From Actinomycetota bacterium (GTDB lineage Bacteria; Actinomycetota; Actinomycetes; Streptosporangiales; Streptosporangiaceae), in assembly GCA_027314515.1 (NCBI GenBank), contig DAHVAR010000118.1, positions 1 through 43,190 of the forward strand: a stretch of 43,190 nucleotides of DNA. Direction: 5' to 3'. Below the pieces are notes generated by a model, which saw only the letters and a program-made list of their open reading frames with translations, ran no database searches and was not told the DNA's origin. Position numbers and translations under genes: made by a program. Shown here in pieces: positions 31,454 to 41,153 of the stretch; position 1 is the first letter of the stretch; every line of letters begins with the position of its first letter.

Positions 31454-31807
31454 TTATCCCGGACCGCCGGCCGGCGTCGCCGCCAGCAGCCGCGGCGCAG
31501 GACTGGCGCCCAGCTCCTCGGCCATGAACTCGCGCAGCAGGTCCACGGCATGCAGGATCTTCGGGCTCGTCAGCCGGTAGTGGACACTGCTGCCGAACCG
31601 CTCGGTCGTGACGAAGCCCCGGTCGCGCAGCAGCGCCAGGTGCCGGCTGACATTCGGCTGCGGAATGCGCAGCGCCGCGGCGATGTCACCAACCGAGCGC
31701 GGCCCTTCCCGCAGTTCGTTGATGATGAGCAGGCGGTTCGGATCGGCCAGCGCCTTACACACGCGAGCATGCAGCTGGTTCAGCTCTGCCGTTTCCCGCC
31801 GCGCCAC
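31454..31807 (-). CDS. ArsR-family repressor, paralogue lacking the second cysteine
   Basis: The 117-aa protein aligns without gaps to its neighbour over about 97 residues ([57 protein letters not shown]). It keeps Cys17, but position 92 is arginine, so a Cys17-Cys92 switch is impossible. A Pro/Ala-rich tail of about 17 residues follows. AAGGGA lies upstream of GTG 31807. The two genes are probably an old tandem duplication with divided roles: one redox-responsive, one not or responding otherwise. Targets are unknown; the sulfur operon and the genes themselves are the obvious candidates. Confidence 0.87.
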   Translation of the reverse strand: MARRETAELNQLHARVCKALADPNRLLIINELREGPRSVGDIAAALRIPQPNVSRHLALLRDRGFVTTERFGSSVHYRLTSPKILHAVDLLREFMAEELGASPAPRLLAATPAGGPG

Positions 31808-32144
31808 GAGCCATCCCTTCAGGTCCGGTACTCCGGCCCGTCATCCCGGCAGTCAATGCCGCCCGGGAACGCCTCATCTGAGCGTGAGGTGACACTACGT
31901 CGCGAAACTGCGCAGCGCCAGCCTCCGCGGCCGCAAACTGGCCGCTGGCGAGGGATCCCCCCCTTCCCCGGCTGGAAGACCTGCCGTCGCCGGCCGGGCA
32001 GCATCACTGACGACCTGCGGATCCGTGCCTCGATAGACACGCTGACCTGGCTGCCTGGCAGTGGCGCACGGCAGGTGACGGTCGCCACGCACCTGGGCAG
32101 GTCGAGAGGGCAGCAAGATCCCAGGTATTCGCTACGGCCGGATT
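31808..32144. other. 337-bp intergenic region, no gene seen
   Basis: It lies between the 3' end of the aldolase gene and the 5' end of the second arsR, both on the - strand. It should contain the arsR promoter and the terminator of the prk-fba operon. I see no convincing hairpin with a T-run, no repeat and no protein-like frame. Confidence 0.5.
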
Positions 32145-33137
32145 TCACGCGGCCAGCAGGGCCGCCCGATTGCACAGCACACGGGCAGCCAGGGCGTCCT
32201 GGCCGGCCGCGACCCGCTCCGGCTTGCCCTGCCAGGCCGCCAGCGCCGGGTCGACCAGCGCCCGGCCGAAGGAAAACGTGAGCGGCCAGGGCAGATCGAA
32301 CCGCTGCATCGCGGCCAGGTTCTCGGTAGCCCGAGCCGGGCTCTGGCCGCCCGACAGGAAGGCGATCCCGGCCACGTCGTCAGGGACGACGCCGCGCAGC
32401 GTGCCGACAGTCGCCGTCGCGACCTGCCGCGAGCTCGCGCTCTCCGGGCACGCCTGACCCGGCAGCACCATGTTCGGCTTGAGCACGATTCCGGCCAGCT
32501 CCACCCCGGCGTCGGCCAGCTCGCCGAAGACGCTGACCAGCGTCGTCGCGGTCGCCTCGGCGCAGGCCGCCATCGAATGCCCGCCATCCATCAGCACCTC
32601 GGGCTCAACGATGGGCACGATGCCCGCCTCCTGGCACAGGGCCGCATAGCGCGCCAGCGCGTGCGCGTTAGCCCGGCGGGCCCTGGCACTCGGCTTCCCG
32701 TTCCCTATCACGATGACCGCGCGCCACTTGGCGAACCTTGCTCCCGATGCCGCGTAGTCAGCCAGGCGCTCGCGCAGGCCATCCAGGCCCTCGGTGACGG
32801 TCTCGCCCGGCGCCGCCGCCAGTGGCCTGGCGCCACAGTCGACCCTGATGCCGGGCAGCATGCCGATCTCGGCCAGCGCGAGCGGGAACGGCCGGCCATC
32901 AGATGTCGACTGCCGGAATGTCTCGTCGCAGAGGATGACTCCGCTGATCCCCTCGGCCAGGCCGGGAGTGGTGGCCAGCAATTCCCGGTACGCGCGCCGG
33001 TTCTGCTCCGTGGGTGCCACCCCGGCCGCGCAGAGCCGGGACGACATCGTGGCCGTGCTCTCGTCCGCGGCGAGTATCCCCTTGCCGGCGGCCACCATGG
33101 CCGAGGCAGTGCACGACAATTCGGTCTGGCCGGTCAC
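32145..33137 (-). CDS. fba: Class I fructose-bisphosphate aldolase
   Basis: The 330-aa protein has the class I features in order: [18 protein letters not shown] (residues 18-35), [35 protein letters not shown] and [12 protein letters not shown] with Lys220 as the Schiff-base residue, then [15 protein letters not shown] and LTFSFGRAL. It joins dihydroxyacetone phosphate to glyceraldehyde 3-phosphate or erythrose 4-phosphate, both Calvin-cycle steps. The usual C-terminal GxY tail is missing, the protein ending after CNRAALLAA. Its GTG overlaps the stop of the transketolase relic (GTGA), so its translation may depend on that relic. It is the last gene of the prk operon. Confidence 0.93.
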   Translation of the reverse strand: MTGQTELSCTASAMVAAGKGILAADESTATMSSRLCAAGVAPTEQNRRAYRELLATTPGLAEGISGVILCDETFRQSTSDGRPFPLALAEIGMLPGIRVDCGARPLAAAPGETVTEGLDGLRERLADYAASGARFAKWRAVIVIGNGKPSARARRANAHALARYAALCQEAGIVPIVEPEVLMDGGHSMAACAEATATTLVSVFGELADAGVELAGIVLKPNMVLPGQACPESASSRQVATATVGTLRGVVPDDVAGIAFLSGGQSPARATENLAAMQRFDLPWPLTFSFGRALVDPALAAWQGKPERVAAGQDALAARVLCNRAALLAA

Positions 33138-33466
33138 GAGCGGCTCTCCCTTCGCTGGTCCGGTACCACTGCTGCCATGACGTCCAGCGCCGCAGCGCGA
33201 ATCCGCTCCGGGCTGATGCCAAGCCGGGCCAGCACCACCGGGCCGGGCGCGGGGGCGCCGTCGTCGGCTGTGGCTGATCGCAGCGCGGCGTCCACGGCGC
33301 TCAGGTCGTTGCCGTCGGCGACTCGCTGCACCTGCCAGCCGTATGCCGTAAACCGCCCGGCTACGTCGTCGCCGGCGATCCCGGTCCGGCCAGGATGGCC
33401 CGAGCCGGCAGCCTGCACCATGTCGGCAGCCAGCATCCGGATCGTGATCACTGCCTGCTCATCCAC
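33134..33466 (-). pseudogene. Transketolase relic: three non-adjacent pieces joined in frame
   Basis: The 110-codon frame reads as a patchwork of transketolase (normally ~650-700 aa). Residues 1-30 (ITIRMLAADMVQAAGSGHPG) match its extreme N-terminus. Residues 32-70 (GRFTAYGWQVQRVADGNDLS and AVDAALRSA) match the segment following the thiamine-binding region. Residues ~77-97 (VVLARLGISPERIRAAALDV) match the C-terminal end. Thiamine-binding and catalytic residues in between are gone, so it cannot be active. It keeps a start (GTG 33466) and a stop overlapping fba. Assembly error is the alternative explanation. Confidence 0.65.
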
Positions 33467-33519
33467 ATCGCCGGGCAGGGGTGCGAGGTCAGCCGCCGGC
33501 TGGACGGCTGGCGGCGCCG

Positions 33520-34071
33520 TCAGCTGGCACCGCCGTCAGCGGCGGCGCGCAACTCGGTGACGGCTGCGGCAGCGCCCCCCGGATGACTGAAGAGCGCGCT
33601 GCCCGCGCAGAGCACGTCGGCGCCCGCGCAGAGCACGTCGGCGCCTGCGCTGACCGCGCGTCCGGCCGTGGCCATGCCGATCCCTCCGTCCACTTCCAGC
33701 TCGATCACGTGGTCCGCGTGGCTGATCAGCCGGCGCGCGGCGGCAATCTTGGGTTCCATCGCGTGAAGGTACGGCTGGCCGCCGAAACCCGGATTGACCG
33801 TCATCACCAGGAGCAGGCTCACCAGGTCGAGAACGTGCGTGACGGCATCTAGCGGGGTAGCCGGGTTGAGTGCCACCCCGGCCCGCGCGCCCGCGTCGCC
33901 GATCGCCGCCAGCACCCGGTGCAGGTGCGCGGTCGCCTCAGCGTGCACGATGATGAGCTCGCAGCCGGCCTTCTCCAGGTCCCGGCAGTCCTCGCCGAGC
34001 CTGGCGAAGTCAGCCGCGAGGGCCGACCCCACGATCTGAACCGGCCTCGCGAGCGACTGCGGGCCGGTCAT
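33520..34071 (-). pseudogene. rpe: Ribulose-phosphate 3-epimerase with an internal deletion
   Basis: The 183-aa frame begins GSALAADFARLGEDCRDLEK and continues at once with IIVHAEATAHLHRVLAAIGD, GVALNPATPLDAVTHVLDLV, MTVNPGFGGQPYL and ELEVDGGI. About 50 residues that normally lie between are missing at residue ~37. They include the HVDVMDG and DVHLM segments with two histidine metal ligands and the catalytic aspartate. Near the end GADVLCA is duplicated (21-bp tandem repeat). The protein is therefore probably inactive as an epimerase, although the frame is open and ATG 34071 overlaps the prk stop (ATGA). A deletion between repeated AGCE-like codons is a plausible origin. Confidence 0.7.
33601..33642. 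repeat. 21-bp tandem duplication inside the rpe remnant
   Basis: Two exact copies of a 21-bp unit beginning GCCCGCGCAGAG lie at 33601-33621 and 33622-33642. The duplication is in frame and doubles GADVLCA in the phosphate-binding end of the epimerase. Perfect identity points to a recent event. Confidence 0.85.
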
Positions 34072-35012
34072 CTGGCCGCCTCCAGCATGTGGTAGAGAAG
34101 CAGCAGCTGGGTAATCGCCAGCGGCTCGCTGCGCCTGCCGCCGTCCAGCTCGCCCAGGTAACAGGGCAGCCCGGTGTCGGTGCCAAGCTGCGCCCAGATC
34201 GCCTTCTCCAGCATGTGGCTGTCCTCGCGCGGCACATAGCCGTGGACGTGCAGGGTATCGACCGGCCGTCCGTCTTCGTCCCGGCTCAGCTTGAGATGCA
34301 TCGGCTGCCCGCTGTCGGCCAGCATCGTGCTCAGGTCCGGGTGCCGGACCGTGGGTCGCAGCACGATCTCGGCTGACAGCGGCGTGCCCGGCGGGTCGCG
34401 GCGCTGCTCGACGTGAGCGAAGCGCACCACGATGTCCGCGCGCTGGCGCTGGGGGCGGATGAAGGCCGCGGATTCGGTCTCACGACGGCCAAGCTCGGAG
34501 AGGACCTGATCCCTGCTATAGCCGCGCTGCGTGGTGTCCCGCCTGATCTTCCAGTCCCGGCGGATCTCCTCGGGCGGGTTGAGGAAGACGGTGACGTCGA
34601 AACATGCCGCCATGAGCTTGGTATGGAGGGGCAGCAAGCCCTCCACGATGACGAACTCCCGCGGCTGCACGTACTCGGGCCTGGTCAGTTTCCCGGTGTG
34701 ATGGTCGTAGACAGGCTTGAGTACCGGATGGCCGGTGGCCAGCAGCTGAAGATGCTGCTCCATGATGTCGACGTGATTGCAGTCGGGATGCAAGGCAGTG
34801 AATGGCAGGTCCCTGCGCTCGTCCCGGTCGTAGCGGTGGTAGTCGTCCACGCAGACCGCCACGCACCGGTCCGGGCCAAGAGCCCTCAGCAGGCCGGACG
34901 TGATCGTCGTCTTGCCCGCCGCGCTGTCGCCCGCGATCGCGATCATGACCGGCCGGCGTCCTGCGGCGCCCATGGCGTCTGCGCGGTGCACGCGCAAGAG
35001 CTTGTGCGGCAT
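34068..35012 (-). CDS. prk: Phosphoribulokinase, class II-like
   Basis: ATG 35012 follows GGAAGGGG; upstream codons of the open frame are not protein-like. The 314-aa protein has a P-loop at GDSAAGKTT (residues 28-36), then VCVDDYHRYDRDERRDLPFT, HPDCNHVDIMEQHLQLL, KPVYDHHTGKL and EFVIVEGLLPL. Further on are WKIRRDTTQRGYS and FIRPQRQRADIVVRF. The KPVYDHHTG and IRPQ...AD elements are those of the plant/cyanobacterial-type (class II) enzyme, less of the shorter proteobacterial type usually paired with red RuBisCO. It phosphorylates ribulose 5-phosphate to the RuBisCO substrate. It is the first gene of the operon and overlaps rpe by ATGA. Confidence 0.93.
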   Translation of the reverse strand: MPHKLLRVHRADAMGAAGRRPVMIAIAGDSAAGKTTITSGLLRALGPDRCVAVCVDDYHRYDRDERRDLPFTALHPDCNHVDIMEQHLQLLATGHPVLKPVYDHHTGKLTRPEYVQPREFVIVEGLLPLHTKLMAACFDVTVFLNPPEEIRRDWKIRRDTTQRGYSRDQVLSELGRRETESAAFIRPQRQRADIVVRFAHVEQRRDPPGTPLSAEIVLRPTVRHPDLSTMLADSGQPMHLKLSRDEDGRPVDTLHVHGYVPREDSHMLEKAIWAQLGTDTGLPCYLGELDGGRRSEPLAITQLLLLYHMLEAAR

Positions 35013-35122
35013 CGTGCCCCTTCCGGTTGGCGGCTCGGCGTGAGCTTGTTCCGGTGTCAAGCTATTGACCTGGGCATCCGGCGCGGATCCCCCGGCAGGG
35101 GGGACCAGCGGGGGAAGGCGCA

Positions 35123-35824
35123 ATGGCCCTGGCGGCACCGCCGGTTACCTCCTATCGTGTCGTCATGAATGCCCGCCCTGTCCGCGTTGTCCTGGTCGAT
35201 GACCACGAGATGGTGCTCGAAGGGCTGAAGGCGATGCTGGCCCGGTTCGCCGGGCGGATCCGGGTCGTGGGCGTGGCAGCCAGCGCAGAGGAAGCCCGGC
35301 GGGTGGTGAGCGCACTCGACCCGGACGTCGTGCTCTGCGATGTACGGCTGCGCGGATCCAGCGGCCTTGACCTCTGCCGGCAGCTCATCGAGCTGCACGC
35401 GCAGCGCCGTGTCCTGCTGCTGAGCGTCTATGAGGACGAGCAGTACCTCTACCAGGCGCTCCGCGTCGGCGCGGCCGGCTACCTGCTCAAGCGGGTCGGC
35501 GGCGAGGAGCTGGTGACGTCCCTGGAGATGGTCCACGCGGGCGAGACGGTCGTCGACACCACGCTGGCCGGGAGGGTCGCCAGCTCAGCGGCCCGGCTGC
35601 ACAGCGGAGAGTTCTGGCCGGGAGCGCGGCTGGGCCTGAGCCAGCGCGAGAGCGAGGTCCTCGGGTTCATCGTCGCCGGCCTGTCCAATCGCGCCATCGC
35701 GAGCCGGCTGGTCATCGGCGAGGAGACAGTCAAGAGCCACTCCAGTTCGATCTACCGCAAGCTCGGCGTCAGCGACCGAGCCGGGGCCGTGGCCGCCGCG
35801 CTCCGCGAGGGGGTATTCCGGTGA
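35123..35824 (+). CDS. NarL/FixJ-family response regulator
   Basis: The 233-aa protein has a receiver domain (VRVVLVDDHEMVLEGLKAML; phosphoacceptor in VVLCDVRLRGSSG; YLLKRVGG with the conserved lysine). A LuxR-type helix-turn-helix follows (LSQRESEVLGFIVAGLSNRA, then GEETVKSHSSSIYRKLGVSD). GGGGGAAGG precedes ATG 35123; a shorter form from ATG 35165 (MNARPVRVV) starts closer to the domain but lacks a ribosome site. Its stop overlaps the histidine kinase start (GTGA), so the two form a two-component pair. Being divergent from prk, with about 110 bp between, it is a candidate regulator of the Calvin-cycle genes. Confidence 0.93.
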   Translation: MALAAPPVTSYRVVMNARPVRVVLVDDHEMVLEGLKAMLARFAGRIRVVGVAASAEEARRVVSALDPDVVLCDVRLRGSSGLDLCRQLIELHAQRRVLLLSVYEDEQYLYQALRVGAAGYLLKRVGGEELVTSLEMVHAGETVVDTTLAGRVASSAARLHSGEFWPGARLGLSQRESEVLGFIVAGLSNRAIASRLVIGEETVKSHSSSIYRKLGVSDRAGAVAAALREGVFR

Positions 35825-37056
35825 GCCTGCCGGCGGCGGCCGGCCAGGGACTCGGGCTGGCCGACCCGGAGCGGGAGAACGCTCTGCTGGTCGGCATCAT
35901 CGAGGCCATCTCGGCCGGCCCTGACCTGGGCCCGCTCGCGGCCAGCGTGGCGCGGCTCATCGTGGCTGCCACCGCAACCGACGTCTGCTTCGTCCATGTA
36001 CTCGACGACGCGGGCGGCGCGCTGACGCTGACCGGCGCGACGCCGCCGTTCGATCGCCAGGTGGGCCGGATACATCTCCCGCTGGGCGAGGGCGTGAGCG
36101 GCTGGGTGGCAAGTCATCACAAGCCCGCCGTCATCACCGAGCACAAGGAGACAGATGCGCGGTACCGGTACTTTCCCGAGCTAGGCGGCCGTGACTATAC
36201 CTCGATGGCCTCGGTGCCGATGGAAAGCCGCCTGGCGGGCCTGGTAGGCGTGCTGAACGTGCACACCCGCCAGCGCCGTGACTTTACCGACCGTGACGTC
36301 CGGCTGCTGAGCTCCATCGGAAGCCTCGTGGCCGCCGCGATGCACCAGGCCCGGCTGCACCGCCAGCTGGCGACCAGGGAGCAGGCAGCGGAACGTTTCG
36401 CTGAGCAGGTCATCGCCGCCCAGGAAGCAGAACGGCGCAGGCTCGCCAGCGACATCCATGACGGGATCACTCAGCGACTGGTAAGCCTCGCATTCCACCT
36501 GGACGCAGCGGTGGGGGCGATCGGAGGTGCGGATACATTCACGGCGTCCGAACTGGCGCGCGCCCGCCAGCTGACGGAGCTGACACTGGATGAAGCCCAC
36601 GCCGCCATCTGGGGCCTGCGGCCGCCCGTCCTGGAGGACCTCGGCCTTGCCGATGCGCTGGCGAGCCTCGCCCGGTCAATTGCCCAGGTCCGGGTGACCG
36701 TGACGGGCTCCGACTGCGGGCTGCCGGATCATGTGAAGATCGCCCTGTACCGGATCGCGCAAGAGGCCTTGCAGAACGTCGTCAAGCACGCGAGGGCCTC
36801 GCGGGCGCGGGTCGAATTGAACTGCGGGGAGTCCGGCGCAACGATGCGCGTGACCGACGACGGGCAGGGATTCGATCTGGCCGCGCGCCAGGACGATGAC
36901 GTGTCCTACGGGATGCGCAGCATGGCCGAACGCGCGGATCTTGTCGGCGGCCGCATCGCGGTGACATCCCGGCCAGGCGTCGGGACGACAGTGACCGTCA
37001 CCGTCCCGATGCGGCCAGGGCAGCCAGGGCCTGACCCTCCCCGCGGCCGGGCTTAG
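35821..37056 (+). CDS. GAF-domain sensor histidine kinase, NarX/DegS type
   Basis: The 411-aa soluble protein begins with a GAF domain (~residues 20-180: DVCFVHVLDDAGGALTLTGA, LPLGEGVSGWVASHHKPAVI, SMASVPMESRLAGLVGVLNV). A HisKA_3 dimerisation helix follows, with the phospho-acceptor in RRRLASDIHDGITQRLVSLA. The HATPase domain has RIAQEALQNVVKHARASRA, VTDDGQGFDL and GMRSMAERADLVGG. No membrane helix is seen, so it senses a cytoplasmic signal: redox, gas or small molecule. GAF domains of this kind can bind haem in related sensors; no haem ligand can be named here. It overlaps its response regulator by 4 bp. Confidence 0.92.
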   Translation: MSLPAAAGQGLGLADPERENALLVGIIEAISAGPDLGPLAASVARLIVAATATDVCFVHVLDDAGGALTLTGATPPFDRQVGRIHLPLGEGVSGWVASHHKPAVITEHKETDARYRYFPELGGRDYTSMASVPMESRLAGLVGVLNVHTRQRRDFTDRDVRLLSSIGSLVAAAMHQARLHRQLATREQAAERFAEQVIAAQEAERRRLASDIHDGITQRLVSLAFHLDAAVGAIGGADTFTASELARARQLTELTLDEAHAAIWGLRPPVLEDLGLADALASLARSIAQVRVTVTGSDCGLPDHVKIALYRIAQEALQNVVKHARASRARVELNCGESGATMRVTDDGQGFDLAARQDDDVSYGMRSMAERADLVGGRIAVTSRPGVGTTVTVTVPMRPGQPGPDPPRGRA

Positions 37057-37078
37057 CTGCGCTTCCTCGCCTGCCGGA

Positions 37079-38008
37079 TCACGTCCCGCTGCCGGCGGAG
37101 CGCACGGGCGAAGCCCGGCGCTTCCGGGGCTCGCGCCACGACCGGCCGGCCGGCTCATCCGCGGTGAGCATATGCCTCACCAGGAGTTCTGCCACGGCGG
37201 TCGCGCGGGGGCGGGTGACCGCGTGCCAGGGGCGCGACATAGGAGTGTGCGGCACGGCCAGCTCCACCAGATCTCCCGCGGCTAGTGCCCTGGTGACAGC
37301 GTCGCGGGAGACCAGGGTCACCCCGAGTCCGGCGACCGACCCGGCCACGACGGCGCCGTTTGAGCCCAGAGTCAGCGTGGGCGGGTCCGCGTCCAGGCTG
37401 GCGAGCAGCGCCTCGCAAGTCGCCCTGGTGCCCGAGCCGGCCTCGCGCATCAGCCAGGTCAAGCTCAGCGCCCCTGGCGCCCCCGGCGTTCCCGGCGCGC
37501 CGACCACCACCAGGGCGTTCGGCCGGATCGCGCGGATCGCGGCGGCCAGGGAACGGGGCGGCCGGCCGGCGATCACCAGGTCAGCGCGCCACTCGCTGAG
37601 CAGCCCCCAGATGTGGTCGCTGGGACCGACCTCGAGCGATATCTCGACGCCTGGGTGACGAGCGCGGAAGGTCGTGAGCAGCGGGGGCACGATGTGCTCC
37701 GCCGCAGTCGTGACGGCCGCGACCCGCACCCGGCCGTGCTCCGGGTCGGCGTCCCCGCGGGCGGCCGCGAGTGCTTCATCGTGCATCCCGAGGATGGCGC
37801 GCGCGTAACCCGCGTAGGTGAGTCCTGACGGGGTCAGCCGCAGCCCGCGGCCCTGCCGTTCCAGCAGCGGGACGCGGACCTCGCGGGTCAGCGCGGCAAT
37901 GGCCGCTGAGATCGCTGAGTCGGTGACCATGAGCCGGTCCGCCGCCGCGTGCACGGAGCCGGTGTCAGCTACCGCTACCAGCGCGCGCAGCCGCGCGTCA
38001 GTTGCCAC
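37079..38008 (-). CDS. cbbR: LysR-type regulator divergent from RuBisCO (CbbR-like)
   Basis: The 309-aa protein has an N-terminal LysR helix-turn-helix (ALVAVADTGSVHAAADRLMV, DSAISAAIAALTREV, RGLRLTPSGLTYAGYA) and a periplasmic-binding-protein-like effector domain (RVRVAAVTTAAEHIVPPLLT, GVEISLEVGPSDHIWGLLSE, VGAPGTPGAPGALSLTWLMR). It is divergent from cbbL with a 146-bp AT-rich spacer, the standard position of CbbR, which activates the cbb operon in response to Calvin-cycle metabolites such as RuBP. GTG 38008 is the start. It is convergent with the histidine kinase gene, 22 bp away. Confidence 0.85.
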   Translation of the reverse strand: MATDARLRALVAVADTGSVHAAADRLMVTDSAISAAIAALTREVRVPLLERQGRGLRLTPSGLTYAGYARAILGMHDEALAAARGDADPEHGRVRVAAVTTAAEHIVPPLLTTFRARHPGVEISLEVGPSDHIWGLLSEWRADLVIAGRPPRSLAAAIRAIRPNALVVVGAPGTPGAPGALSLTWLMREAGSGTRATCEALLASLDADPPTLTLGSNGAVVAGSVAGLGVTLVSRDAVTRALAAGDLVELAVPHTPMSRPWHAVTRPRATAVAELLVRHMLTADEPAGRSWREPRKRRASPVRSAGSGT

Positions 38009-38042
38009 GTCGTGCCTGTGCGGGCATCGTCCCGGTCACTCC

Positions 38043-38100
38043 TTTAGTTAAATATTTAGTTGACGATTGCTGAGAATACTTGATTGACCTTAGATCAATC
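38043..38100. promoter_or_regulatory. AT-rich cbb control region with candidate CbbR sites
   Basis: TTTAGTT is repeated at 38043-38049 and 38055-38061. A perfect inverted repeat GATTGA (38082-38087) / TCAATC (38095-38100) with a 7-bp spacer contains a TTGA-N7-TCAA LysR-type box. The region is far more AT-rich than its surroundings. The cbbL ribosome site AAGGAGG follows at about 38141. The promoter hexamers are not certain. Confidence 0.6.
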
Positions 38101-38130
38101 CAGCACGCAGACTCGGTGGCGTTCGGCTAG

Positions 38131-39585
<1,455 letters not shown>

Positions 39586-39596
39586 GGGGAACAACC

Positions 39597-40025
39597 GTGC
39601 GTATCACCCAGGGCACTTTTTCCTACCTGCCCGACCTGTCTGACGACGAGATCAAGGCTCAGATCCAGCGGGCGCTCGGCCAGGGCTGGCCGCTGTCGGT
39701 GGAGTTCACCGATGACCCGCACCCGCGCAATACCTACTGGGACATGTGGGGCCTGCCGATGTTCGACCTGCACGATGCCGCAGCCGTGCTGTACGAGGTG
39801 AATGAATGCCGCAGAGCATATCCCCGGCATTACATCCGGGTTAATGCCTATGACGCGGCCAGGGGACGTCAGACGGTCGCGCTGTCATTCATCGTCAACC
39901 GGCCGCCCGACGAGCCGGGATTCCGGCTCGACCGGCAGGAAACCGCCGACCGGCGCGTCCGCTACACGACCCACTCCTACGCAACCGAGCGCCCGGCGGG
40001 CGCGCGTTACCAGGAGGCGAGATAG
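39597..40025 (+). CDS. cbbS: RuBisCO small subunit, red type
   Basis: The 142-aa protein starts [20 protein letters not shown], followed by [34 protein letters not shown] and a strand pattern typical of small subunits. The C-terminal extension ([20 protein letters not shown]) is the hairpin that red-type small subunits insert in the central channel of the L8S8 complex. GTG 39597 is chosen because GAGGGGA ends 6 bases before it; an earlier GTG at 39582 would overlap cbbL. The TAG shares one base with the cbbX GTG. It belongs to the cbbLSX operon. Confidence 0.97.
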   Translation: MRITQGTFSYLPDLSDDEIKAQIQRALGQGWPLSVEFTDDPHPRNTYWDMWGLPMFDLHDAAAVLYEVNECRRAYPRHYIRVNAYDAARGRQTVALSFIVNRPPDEPGFRLDRQETADRRVRYTTHSYATERPAGARYQEAR

Positions 40026-41044
40026 TGGCGTCAGACGGCCATCCCCGCATCGCGTTCGGCGCCGGCGCGCCCGCTGCGCTGTCATCGCGGTCAGCGCCGT
40101 CAGCGGACGGCGGGGGCGCGCTGGGCGGCCGTGCCTGCCAGCCGGAGCCCGACGATGCGGTCGTCGATCTGGCAACGGCGCGCCAGGTCTCGGGGATCGA
40201 TGAGGTCCTCGACGCTATGGAGCAGGAACTCGTCGGCCTGGCCCCGGTCAAGACGAAGATCCGCGAGATCGCGGCACTGCTGCTCGTCGACGCGGAGCGC
40301 GCCAGGTTCGGGCTGACCGCCGGCCGGCCCAGCCTGCACATGTCCTTCACCGGCGACCCCGGTACCGGGAAGACGACCGTCGCGCTCCGGATGGCCGATC
40401 TGCTCAAGCGCCTCGGCTATCTGGAGCGGGGCCACCTGGTCGCGGTCGGCCGGGACGAACTCGTCGGCCAGTATGTCGGCCATACCGCGCCTAAAACCAA
40501 AGAGGTCCTGAAGCGGGCCATGGGCGGCGTGCTGTTCATCGACGAGGCCTACTACCTCTACCGGGCGGACAACGAGCGGGACTACGGGCAGGAATCCATC
40601 GAGATCCTGCTCCAGGTAATGGAAAACCAGCGGGACGATCTGGTGGTTATCCTGGCTGGCTACAAGGACAGGATGGACACCTTTTTCCAGGCGAATCCGG
40701 GCATGAGTTCCCGCATCGCGCACCACATCCACTTCCCTGGTTACACACTCGACGAACTGGAGCAGATCGGGCTCCTGATGGTCGGCCAGGCTGGCTACCG
40801 CCTCTCGCCGGCCGCCGGCACTACCTTCCGCGATTATCTCGGCCGCCGGTCCGGGCAGCCCAGGTTTGCCAACGCGCGCAGCGTCCGCAACGCCGTGGAA
40901 CGCGCGCGGCTGCGCCACGCCAGCCGGCTCGTCCAGCAGTCCGGCGCCCCGGTATCCAAGGATGACCTGATGCGGTTCGAGCCCGGCGACTTCCTCGCCA
41001 GCCGGGTCTTCCACTCCGGCAGCGGCGATGCCCCGGCTACCTGA
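40025..41044 (+). CDS. cbbX: Red-type RuBisCO activase, AAA+ protein CbbX
   Basis: The 339-aa protein has a Walker A motif in [20 protein letters not shown], the pore-loop-like region [20 protein letters not shown], Walker [14 protein letters not shown] and a later [20 protein letters not shown] with arginine-finger candidates. The C-terminal small domain ends [20 protein letters not shown]. CbbX pulls on the large-subunit C-terminus to release inhibitory sugar phosphates and is itself activated by RuBP. About 55 low-complexity residues precede the AAA+ core, longer than in many homologues. It starts at GTG 40025, directly on the cbbS stop. Confidence 0.97.
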   Translation: MASDGHPRIAFGAGAPAALSSRSAPSADGGGALGGRACQPEPDDAVVDLATARQVSGIDEVLDAMEQELVGLAPVKTKIREIAALLLVDAERARFGLTAGRPSLHMSFTGDPGTGKTTVALRMADLLKRLGYLERGHLVAVGRDELVGQYVGHTAPKTKEVLKRAMGGVLFIDEAYYLYRADNERDYGQESIEILLQVMENQRDDLVVILAGYKDRMDTFFQANPGMSSRIAHHIHFPGYTLDELEQIGLLMVGQAGYRLSPAAGTTFRDYLGRRSGQPRFANARSVRNAVERARLRHASRLVQQSGAPVSKDDLMRFEPGDFLASRVFHSGSGDAPAT

Positions 41045-41083
41045 CGGGGCTGAAGTGGCGGCGCCCTAGCGTTCGCTGCGATG

Positions 41084-41101
41084 CTTGCGCAGCTGCGCAA
41101 G
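41084..41101. promoter_or_regulatory. Perfect 18-bp palindrome ahead of the CDF exporter gene
   Basis: CTTGCGCAGCTGCGCAAG is a perfect dyad 53 bp before the exporter start. Its form (TTGCGCA-N2-TGCGCAA) is like operators of metal-sensing ArsR or similar dimeric repressors, which often control CDF exporters. It has no loop, so it is a poor terminator for cbbX. Confidence 0.55.
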
Positions 41102-41153
41102 GCTGGTTGTTGTCGATGTGCGGCAATGGGACTTTCCGGGCAGGCTGGCTGGC

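Noticed and set aside
33134-33466. Transketolase relic as a real small thiamine enzyme
   Set aside because: The thiamine- and metal-binding motifs are absent and the three matching pieces are not adjacent in the parent enzyme.
41084-41101. The palindrome as terminator of cbbX
   Set aside because: A perfect dyad with no loop and no T-run, 40 bp past the stop and close to the next gene's start, fits an operator better.
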